NCBI GenBank assembly: GCA_028554755.1
Contig: JAPTOF010000005.1
Span: 5,093,501 to 5,157,500, forward strand
Length of the DNA: 64,000 nucleotides
From: Cordia subcordata
Taxonomy: Eukaryota; Streptophyta; Magnoliopsida; Boraginales; Cordiaceae
Reading direction: 5' to 3'
Shown here: piece after piece, positions 23,956 through 34,000 of the stretch
Numbering within the stretch: the stretch's first letter is position 1
Layout of the letters: the number at the start of each line of letters is the position of its first letter
Notes under the pieces: generated by a model
What the model was told of the DNA's origin: nothing
The model's input: the letters and a program-made list of their open reading frames with translations, nothing else
Databases searched by the model: none
Program-made: the position numbers and the translations under genes

Positions 23956-24501
23956 ACCCTTGCTCAATGTGTATGCCTTTCTCGCCCAGTTGATCGACTC
24001 GTACATTTCCCATGGATATAGCGAATGCGTGCCCCTTGGAGATGATGGTGGATGCGTGGGCCAAGGGTTAACCTATGCCCTCGTGTTCAACGCATATGTA
24101 TTTTTCTCCCGGTTGATCGATGCGGATGTTTCCCTTAGATATGGTAAACACGAGCCCCTTGGAAATGATGATAGACACGTAGGCCAAGGGTCAACCTATA
24201 CCCACGTGCTCAACGCGTACACCTTTCTCTCCTAATTGATTGACACATACATTTCCCTTGGATATAGCTAACGCGTGTCCTTTGGAGATGATGGTGGACA
24301 CGTGGGCCAAGGGTCAACCTATGCCCATGTGCTCGACTTGTACGCCTTTCTCTCCTGGTTGATCGACGTGTAAGTTTCTCTTAGATATGGCGGATGCGTG
24401 CCCCTTGGAGATGCTAGTAAACGTATGTGCCAAAGGTCAATCTATACCCATGTGCTCAACACGCATGCCTTTCTCTCCCAGTTGATCAACGCTTACGTTT
24501 C
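23956..24501. repeat. 123-bp tandem array, round 3
   Basis: Four units with the marker phrase near 24061, 24184, 24307 and 24430; the first two lie in an open 91-codon frame (23960-24235). Confidence 0.85.
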
Positions 24502-25080
24502 CCTACAAGATGAAGAAACATCAAGGCTTTCCCCCTTTGTACCTCTGACGGTCAAGTCAATTTACAAAGTCCATAAATTTATGAAGATTAACTTAAATGT
24601 GCTATGAATATTTATAAAGATGTTTAGAGAGAATTCTCACCATTCATCCCCCTTTTTGCATGGCATTTGGCTTGGTGTTTATAGGCAAAGAGGCTCAATA
24701 CTCGAAATTTACCCCAAGTGGTGTGCTAACTAGGCCTAACTTGGAGATGATTTGGTGTATTTAGCTACTTAGGGGATTAAAGGTCCTTACCACGTGGGAA
24801 TCTTGCTATAGGCAAACCCGTGGGGTACGGGTACGCCTCCCTCATATCTCTAGCAGACGTATAAGCGTAGAGTACTACGTGTACTTTTTTTAGGATTGTT
24901 TGAAGGCTTATGCTGAAGCTCTCCCTATCTGGTATGATGATACAAAGTGGTGTACGCTTAGGCCACAAGTACATCTACTGTAGCCCTTGGGCAGACCTGT
25001 ACACCAAGGGTCCACTCATTGCCCCAACTCTTCTTTTGATGCCACGTGTCACAATGCTATTGGATAGATTTTTGCACCCA

Positions 25081-27996
25081 TATCAATTGGAAAGCAAAAC
25101 AATTTGTAGTTGTAAACAAGAATAGGCTAGTGGCAAAGAGAGAAGTATCTGTAACGATAAGATTTTGTGAAAATTAGATTTCATAAAAAATGTTCATGTG
25201 CCTCTATAAATCAATTTTTGCAGCCTAAATACGACAAACCCACACAAGATATGTTGGATGATGATCCAATGCATCTTTTGTTGGCCAAGAGCAAAAGAAT
25301 CAAGCCCTAGGTACTCTAGCTTGATAGTGGAAGAGCTATTAAAAAGCAACAGGTCTCTAGTCGCCATTGGAATGTATTGATCAAAGATAGTTGTCTTATA
25401 ATTGATCTATGTGTAACAAGGCCCTAAAGCAGAAACTTGACTAGTGCTAACGGGAACTCAAATATGGGAGTCTATAGAAGGCAAAGAATTGTTCCTTAAA
25501 GTGGAAATATGACTATTGGGATCAAAGGCCATGCATGAAAGAGAGCTATGTTTCTTTATGGTATGTTTCTTTATGGCCTTGTTACTTTGGTTTGGCGAAG
25601 AAGATGACAAAAATGACAAATTACTATGGCCATGGAGTTTATAGGATGGCACGTTGACGATTCATGGCCTGGGATTTTGGTGGTCATAATAGATAAGACT
25701 TTAAGAGACGAGAAAGTTGTTTTTGGTGGTGGTGGTGTTACTTTGGTTTGGTTTGGTTTGGTTTGAGAGTGTTTGGCAATGCTCTCATTTAATGCTTGGA
25801 CATGTAGCGTAAGGGGTTGAGCAAAATAGAAGGAATGGCCTACTAGGGTTTCGCCTCATTAAGTGTGCTATAGTTTGATGACAGGAAATTCACCTGGTGG
25901 TCTTATTTATACAATTATTAGAAAAAGTAACTATTGAGATGCAAACATGTGATAGAAATTGAGGAAAAGGCGAAAGGCACAAGTAGTCCAAAATCTTGTG
26001 GCATTGTTTGGCCAGCTAATAGGGGCATTGTTTACGCCTAAAATTTTGGCCAATGCAATCGAAGGGAAGACCAAGTCAGCAAGATGGCTAAAAGGATGAC
26101 AAAATTAATGTAAGATAAATAATGAGAAAAGAATACATATGGTGTGATATGAGTTGTTAACACATTTAGATTTAAAATAAATAACTGAATGAATTAAACA
26201 GAGTGATTGTTGTATGGGCAAATCAAGGAAGATATTCAAAAAAATTGAAGCGCCATTACTTATGGAGGAAGTTAAGAATTTTTAGGATGCTTCAACTACA
26301 AAAGGTGGCTGAGAACATCAAACACAGTGTTCCATAACTATCGTCCTTCCAGTCTATTTATCTTTATTCTGTCCAAGGTTATATAGCCTAGCATAGCTTC
26401 TTTGCTCCAGAGTCGTAGTTTTGGTCTAAAATTTGGAGTAGCTCAGTTACCATATTATATCATTGCCAAGACACATGGGAGGAGATTATTATCGCTTCTT
26501 CAATCAAGCAAATCAAGCTAACTTCAAGCTCCATCTTCAGCCAATTTGATCAGTCTTTTGACGTGCCATGTTTATCTTACACAGTATTAATTGAGATAGT
26601 CCGACGTGTCATACTTGACTTACAAATTATCAATTGACTGATACAGATAACCATGACCTATTCACAATTCAGTAGCACTCCAGGACGTGCCTATCTAAAG
26701 GCTTTGCTGACGTGCCATGCTCATCGAGCCCACATCATTTGGAACAAGACGATGACCACGTACCAAATGATGCAAGTCACTAGTCCAAATTCGGAAAAGA
26801 AAAGAACCTACTTGAAGTTGGTTTGCACAAACATCAGTGGTAAATCTAGGATTAAAATTAAAATATAAAATTTATAAAAGTGCAAATGTCATTTTTTCTC
26901 CTAAGTTTGAACTTAAATTCCTTACTTCCCCATATTTGTCCATGTATTGAACTTCATGAAATAAAGCCATATAGGTAAAGACATCTTTGTCTTTGTATTT
27001 TGAAGGCAGAAAAAAAAAGAAAGTAAATTTAATTAAATTATTCAACAAAATTTTTTTTTAAAATACAAAGAAAAAGATAAAAAGTAGCCTATCATACAAA
27101 ATCTACGTTAAACATGGTATTAGGGAAAAACTTAATTTATTTTAAAATATCTTTTATCTAATGTATGTATCTCAAATTAGATTGATTTTTTAACTCAATG
27201 CATAATACTTTTTATAATGAGCTAAATTGTAACCAATGCATAATACAAAAAATAGGTTGACTGAATCCAATAAACAAGAGATGTCGGGTATACAATAAAC
27301 TAAACATCAGCTCTGATAAAAGAAAAGAGATTGATCAAAATAACGATAGGCAAATCAATTTTTTTTTAAATATAAAGACATTTCCATCATAATTACGAAC
27401 CAAACAAAAAGGAAAAAATTAATAAATATTAACTATACAAATATATTTCCACATTTATCTAACTTAAACATAACAAATATTTATGCTAAATAAATGTTAC
27501 ATTGTGTTAACTCTAATTATATTACTCAATTCAATTGTCTAACTTATTTACAAATAGATTAATTATGTTATTTAACTTGTCATTACTTTTGTAGAATACC
27601 TTTTTTTTCTCTTTTTTTAATTGTATATTTTAATATTAATGTATTATATAAAATGTGTGTTTACATATGTGTTATATTAGAATATTATGGTGAATGATTT
27701 ACGATGGAGTGTTGTGTGTGTATTTTTTTCAGGTTTTTCGAATCAAGTTTGGGTATGAAAAACTACCCTATATCCGGTAATTTTATTGGATATCAGATTC
27801 GAATATATCCAAATATGAAATTTTGTATTTTTTCCATCTGATCGGAGTCGAGTCCAGGTTCGGATTCGAATGCCCATATGAGTCTCCACCCCTACTAGTA
27901 GTGTCAATCCTTGAATTATGCTCCAACATCATGAATTTAATATTTAGATTAATCAATGTGGCTAAATGTATTACGTAATTCAATTAAAATGAGTAT
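25081..27996. other. Intergenic DNA without a recognisable gene
   Basis: Frames are short. A GGTTT-type run lies at about 25740-25765. At about 27740-27895 phrases such as 'gattcgaatatatccaaata', 'ggttcggattcgaatgccca' and 'tccacccctact' resemble a dispersed plant repeat ending in a hAT-like 'ggggtgg'. Its limits are unclear. Confidence 0.35.
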
Positions 27997-28325
27997 GATA
28001 TACATTGGAGAGAATGAGTTAAATGCCCTATTTTTTAAAAAAAATAACCAAAATGCCATATTTTTTAAATTAATGAGTAAAATGCCACAAAATGCATCTT
28101 TGAGTTTTGAAAACTCGAAAATTGAAACTTTTTTTTTCGAAAAACAGATCTTCAAGTTTTGAAAACTCGAAAATGAAAAAAAATTAGAAGCGATCTTAGA
28201 GTTTCCAAAACTCAAAGATTAGAAGTTGAGTTATGTGGTATTTTACTCATTAATTTAAAAAATATGGCATTCTAATTTTTTTTTAAAAAAAGGCATTTAA
28301 CTCATTCTCTCGTGTACAATGTATC
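27997..28325. mobile_element. MITE with ~90-bp inverted ends
   Basis: Both ends, read inward, give 'atacattg', then 'agagaatgagttaaatgcc', then 'aatgccatattttttaaatt' and 'aatgagtaaaat'. The centre repeats 'gagttttgaaaactcgaaaa' two to three times. No coding capacity. Confidence 0.75.
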
Positions 28326-28390
28326 TTGTATGAATGCAGTGCTTTTTATCACAGTAAAAGCATTAGTAAAATTTAGTGAAATTAATAGAT

Positions 28391-29582
28391 GGGTTAATTC
28401 TTTCTAAAATCTTTTGACCATGATGTTTGAAATATTTTAATCCCCCACTCAACTTTTGTTAGTTTGACCCTATTTGTCCTTCGAGCAAAAACAATTATTT
28501 GTTAACAAAAATGCACGTGAGCCAAACACAAGGATAAATATTGAGCACGTTTGCGGACATTTTTAGCAAGGCTATTTCGATATCTTTAGTGTCTTTCCAG
28601 ACAAGCCTTTAGTCCCTCGACTTTTATTAGTAAGATGGCATTAGTTGTTGTGTTATTTCTATACAAAAATTAACAGAAATATCTAGTAATAATCAATTGT
28701 ATTCCAAATATTATATTTATAGGGATAAACTTGCAATTTTAATCATTTATCTTTTTTCTTTTTAATTGAATTCTGAACAAGAGCACTAGTTGTACTTTGG
28801 CAATTTGTTTAAAGTTTAGAAACCTATTACTTAATTTTTGCTAGCACCGGTTCTAATCAAGAATGCTAATTGTCCCGCTGGACCAAGAGGAGTATTTTGG
28901 TGAATAGGCAAGCCGTCGGAAAAAGCAATAGTTTCTGTGAAATTGGAAGGTCGCAGTTCATTAAGTTTGGCTTTGAATATTGGTAGTGATTTAAGGTTGT
29001 ATCATTGATTAGATATTGTTATTATATGGTCCTGTGGGAGAGGAATGACTTGATACTAGCTAATTGAAAATCCAACAGTCGAACATGTGTGTGTTCTGTT
29101 TCTGTATCCATTGAATAGATGAACAAAAAGCTAGAAATAAAGTAAAATAGAAGGAGAAAAGGAAAAAGAAAAGAGAACTAGTTAAATTTGTAAATTTATC
29201 CCCTTAAATATAATATTTTAGAATACAATTGATTATCATATGAATTTTTTTTTTAACTTTTGAATAAAAATGGAATGATGAACAAATGACGTCCCACTAA
29301 TAAAAATTGCAGAACTAATAATGTCCTACTAATAAAATTGAAGAACTAAAAGACACATTTGGAAAGACATTAAAACCCATTACCAAAATTGCCCTCAAAC
29401 TTGCCTAATGCTTCTACTCACGTGCAGCTTATTTGACATTTCCGTCAGGGGGTTAACAGATTTGGCTCAAAAGACAAACAACATCAAATTAATAAATCGA
29501 ATTACTAAAAGCAGGTGTTAATAGTTGGGACACTAAAATATCCCAAATGACACAGTAAATGGAACATCGAAAGAATTAACCC
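28391..29582. mobile_element. Mutator-like element with ~370-bp inverted repeats
   Basis: The ends 'gggttaattctttc' and 'gaaagaattaaccc' are exact inverted copies. Shared phrases continue inward for about 370 bp on each side ('gtctttccaga' against 'gtctttccaaa', 'ttttattagta', 'aatcaattgtattc', 'tatttaagggga'-type). Flanks 'ttaatagat' (28382-28390) and 'tcaatagat' (29583-29591) are a 9-bp target duplication with one mismatch, the Mutator-like size. The ~450-bp middle has no transposase. Confidence 0.8.
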
Positions 29583-29644
29583 TCAATAGATTTCTAAGCT
29601 AACTGTGTGAAATTCTCATCTCTCTAGTGAGCGAACATGTCAAA

Positions 29645-29874
29645 GGACTTGTTTGGATTGACTTTTTTTTAGGAAAAAGTATTTTTTTTCCTGAAAAAAT
29701 TATATTAAAATTACAATAACTATTTAATTTGTCTTCTAAAAAAAGCTAAAACTCTAAAAAAAACTCAAATACAACTTTTTTGCAAAAGCCAAAATTTTCA
29801 GCTTATAAAAAAAAAACTACTTTTCGAAAGTTGTTAAAAAAATACTTTTAAAAAAAATCAATCCAAACGATCCC
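29645..29874. mobile_element. MITE, copy 3 of a three-copy family
   Basis: The left end 'gacttgtttggattgacttt' and right end 'aaatcaatccaaacgatccc' are inverted relatives around an A/T homopolymer-rich middle. This is the clearest copy of the family also seen at 3602-3840 and 5462-5655. Confidence 0.7.
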
Positions 29875-30765
29875 AAAGTCTAATACACCTTCTACGACTT
29901 TTTTGTGTGCATATACACACATATATCTATGCCATTGATCAATCTTAGAAACATTTCCAGTGCCACCCACCGCAGGCGGCAGAAACAAGTTTGAAAAATA
30001 AGGCAACTTGCAATTGATTCTAATAAATGGAAGCCAAAGAAGAAGTTATAACCAAACGAAGAAGACATAACCAAACTATCCTAGCAGAATACGAGTTCTC
30101 CGTCTGCTTCACACACTAGAAACGTACAAGAGCAAGCACTTCACCTTCAGGTACAACTTTCTGTTACGCTACATTTGGAGTACTTGCTTGAAGAATGACG
30201 TGCACAAGTTTTGTTACCAGGCTACTTACGAGAACCAGTTCAAACATCAAATGGGTTCAATATAGATAACATAACAGTTGCAATACCTGTAAATTTCTTT
30301 ACATATTTGCTTCCTATGTGCTCCACGATTAGGTTCTATTTCCCACTTGGCGGGAAGTGTCTCCCTACATCAATGGATACTTATCCCTACTGTACATGGT
30401 TGTCACTGTTTTCACTTCAAAAGACCACGGTTCCTGATTCCACAATTTACTCCTTTAACTTCTTCTTCCTGCCCCTGCCTTAGATTCTCATGTTGCAGGC
30501 GGTCTCCCATATTTTCTCAACTCACTCAGCAGAAACTAAATAACCTTAAAAGCCTGGGCCACATTATTCAACAGAAAAGACTGATTCAGATTATTTTTAG
30601 ACTTCTGTTTCAAAACTGTTCAGCATTCTCTGTAACATGATTTTCTTGCCAATAATATCGTCTAAAGATTTGGCCTCTCTTCAATCTGAAAATATAGAAA
30701 AGAATGAGTTCTGTCCTTCAGAGGAGGGGCCCCCTAGAATCACAACAATAAGGGACAACACAAAT
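29875..30765 (-). other. Region downstream of the membralin gene, 3' UTR included
   Basis: The minus-strand sequence right after the stop codon at 30766 should be the 3' untranslated region. An 'aataat' on the minus strand near 30565 could act as a weak polyadenylation signal, but I cannot fix the transcript end. No other gene is seen. Confidence 0.4.
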
Positions 30766-31098
30766 TCAATGCCCCAGGGTTGCTCCAGTTTCTAGTTGGC
30801 GAACGTCAGGTTGCCCTCCCATCTGAAGGGGATTGCTTAGATCAGGATTAGGAATATCTGGTTGGTCTGGAAGTCCAGAGAATTCAGTTGTCCAATTACT
30901 TGTCATGGATGAATTAACTCCACCCCTAAGTCCTTGTCCTGAAGCCAAATCTGTGTTATTTGCACCAGGGTTCCTACTATTATTAAACCTTGTAATATGC
31001 AATGTTGAGGCAAGAATGGTAGGGGAGGCAATACGAAAGTCCAGATGTTGCTGAAATTGTGATCGTCTATTTTGCATAAACCTCTGTAAAGCTGGAAC
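30766..31098 (-). CDS. Membralin-like exon 14 (last)
   Basis: Codons 510-619 and the stop. It begins VPALQRFMQNRRSQFQQH after acceptor TTTGCAG. This is a soluble Pro/Asn/Gln/Gly-rich tail that varies more among plants than the membrane part, ending in 'QLETGATLGH'. Confidence 0.92.
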   Translation of the reverse strand, partial: VPALQRFMQNRRSQFQQHLDFRIASPTILASTLHITRFNNSRNPGANNTDLASGQGLRGGVNSSMTSNWTTEFSGLPDQPDIPNPDLSNPLQMGGQPDVRQLETGATLGH

Positions 31099-34000
31099 CT
31101 GCAAAAACAGGTGGCCACGATTTAAGGCATAAATGAAAATAATACATATGCACTATACAGCAGCCACAAAGATGATGCTAAACACCAGGAATCTGATTAA
31201 AGCTGAAACTCCCGTTTAAAGATGTAGCCATGGTAACATGAATTTATATATTCCATGACTGTCACATGCAGAACCTAGGAATATCAGATACAGCCACATT
31301 CATATGCAAAAACAGTGCAGGGAAAAAACTACGTACACTTTTAAGGAAGTGAAAAAAATAACAATCACTGGAAGAATAGCTTTGGTCAGTACAACCATTG
31401 AAAGAATATTAAAAGGTATTCTAATAAAACCAACTATGGGAACACAATTAGCTTAAGAGAGAAAATGGATAGATTGGGGGTATGAATATCAGCATAATGC
31501 AAAGAACAAAGAGAAGTCAAGAAATTGAAAATGTCAAAGAATATCTATCACAGTGGTAGACCCTCTTAACACATGAATATTGACGCAAATTCAGTTCTGC
31601 AACAAACCAAAGCAAGCATGCAGAAGTAGACAAAAAGGTATCTACTGGAAGGGGAAAAGGGCAAACAGCAGCAGTATGAGAGGGCATGTGCAAAGGAGAG
31701 AATATTAGCACGATAAACTTCATCCTAGAAATTGCTTTATAAATCTAAATCCCCACTCAAGAAGCAAAGTATCACCTTAATGAGTCCTTAAGCTATACCC
31801 AGAAGTAACAAATCAGAGATGAATCATGAAGTTGCCAAACATAGAATACTTTCATTTGATGGTATAGCCCATCTTCAGTAGGTTTTCACGTAAGGAGAAT
31901 GCTCCCGATAGGAGAATGCTCCCGATGTTGAGTACGGAAAGGAAATTGCAAAAGCTAACAAGGAGAGGTATAACTGCATCTTTAAAACATGAACTATGAA
32001 ATAAGGCACTATACGTTTACTATTTCTTTTGCAATTTTCAGGGATCTATAAATATCTGAAGATCGAGTTATGCCAAATACAGAAGTCTTTATACGTCACA
32101 TGAACAACCAACACAAATCTACTGATGAAGCCACCTTCAGTAAGCTATATTAACGTAGTCCTTTATCTTATATGGAAACAGAAACATGCTTACAAGCCAC
32201 TGAATCATAAATCCCGTAGCATCACCTGCAGTAAATGCATAGCTAACCATGCAGTCCTTTAAAATTTTTTAAATTCAATTGCTGCATGTCAACAGTACAG
32301 AGCGGAATAAAAGCATTGGTTTTTGTTATAAAGAAAGAGGACACATATGGACAGAGAGAAAGACTCAAAGGCTTAATACCTTTTAGGGTATTAGCCTGCT
32401 CTATTTATAATACTATGATAAGGAGCAAATACTATATTTCTTCCGATGTGGGAGAGAGACTTATTACAATAGCAACATAGTATATTATTTAACTCTCTAC
32501 ACTTAACACTCCCCCTCAAGCTATAGCATATATATCATACGTGCCCAGCTTGTTACAAATATATTTAACCCGAGAACCACTAAGAGATTTTGTAAATAAA
32601 TCAGCTAACTAATCACTCGATCCAACAAAAGAGGTAACAATTTCCTTAGATAACAGCTTCTCGCTGACAAAGTGACAATCTATCTCAATGTGCTTAGTCC
32701 TTTCATGAAATACCGGATTGGTGGCAATATGTATCGCAGCTTGATTGTCACAGACGAGCTTCATAGGATTGGAGCAGGCGACCTGAATCTCCTTCAGAAG
32801 ATTCTTCACCCATACTAACTCACAAGTAACTACCGCCATGGCCCGGTATTCTGATTTAGCACTAGAACGCGCAACAACATCTTGTTTCTTACTCTTCCAA
32901 GAAATAAGATTTCCTCCAACGAATATACAGTAACCAGAGTTGGACCTTCTATCAGCAGGACTTCCCGCCCAATTAGCGTCTAAGTACCCAACAATCTCCA
33001 TGTGTCCATGATCACTGTAAAGTAGGCCTTTTCCAGGTGACCCTTTAATATACCTCAAGATTCGAATGACTGCTTCCCAATGTCTTTCTCGTGAAGAGTT
33101 CAGAAACTGACTGACAATACTTATTGCAAAGGAGATATCTAGTAGAGTAACAATGAGGCAATTAAGTTTTCCAACTAACCTTCTATATCTTCCTGGATCT
33201 GATATCAATTCCCCCTCATCTGGAAGAAGCTTCACATTTGGATCCATAGGTGAGTCACAAGGTCGTGCTCCAAGTAAACCAGCCTCACTCAACATATCTA
33301 ATGCATATTTACGTTGAGAAATAAATACCCCTTGTTTTGACTGTGCAACTTCAATACCCAGAAAATAGTGAAGCGACCCTAGGTCTTTGGTTTGAAATTG
33401 CTGATGAAGAAAGGCCTTCAGCTCATCAATCCCTTTGCTATCATCACCAGTTATGACAATATCATCCACATACACAATCAAAAGAAGCCGTTTGCTAGAT
33501 GAGCACCGATAGAATACAGAATGATCCACATTACAACGAATCATGCCAAATTCAAGAACTGCAGTACTGAAACGTCCAAACCATGCCCTCGGAGATTACT
33601 TAAGACCGTACAAGGCCTTCTTCAAACGACATACTTTCTGAGACTCCCCTTGAGCAACGAAGCCTGGTGGTTGCTCCATATACACCTCCTCATCAATATC
33701 ACCATTCAGGAAAGCATTCTTAATATCCAACTGATGGAGTGGCCAATGGTGAATAGCTGCCAAGGAAAGAAAAATTCGAACAGAAGACATCTTAGCAACG
33801 GGAGAAAAGGTGTCACCATAATCAAGTCCATAGACCTGTGTATATCCCTTGGCCACAAGCCGAGCCTTTAAACAATCCACTTGACCATCTGGGGAGACCT
33901 TCACTATATACACCCATCAACAACCAACAGGGGACTTATTGGCTGGCAAATCAACTAACTCTCATGTTACATTATGATGTAACGCAGACATCTCTTGAAG

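Larger units (their letters stand above)
14864..25080 (-). mobile_element. Large non-autonomous LTR retrotransposon (LARD-like)
   Basis: Read on the minus strand: an LTR begins TGGGTGC at 25080 and ends CGTACCA at 21538. Then comes a primer-site-like 'ttggcgtcgtttatgggaa', a ~5-kb interior, a purine tract 'ccaaaaaggggcggttcata', and a second LTR from 16528 (TGGGTGC) to 14864 (CGTACCA). The LTRs share the terminal sequences, a ~500-bp unique block and a 123-bp tandem array, but differ in size (3.5 against 1.7 kb) because the array has expanded in one. The primer site resembles the 'tggcgccg' type of Tat/Athila gypsy elements with CpG decay. I found no gag or pol. The 5-bp flanks (TGATA and CATGA) do not match, so one end may be rearranged. 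Confidence 0.65.
21538..25080 (-). repeat. 5' LTR of the LARD-like element, internally triplicated
   Basis: In plus-strand order it holds three rounds of [123-bp array + unique block]: arrays at about 21655-22455 (6 units), 22926-23456 (4 units) and 23956-24501 (4 units), each followed by a block of about 470-580 bp. Blocks 1 and 2 join the next array at a shared phrase 'ccaagggtc', the place where unequal crossing over would give this pattern. Confidence 0.65.
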
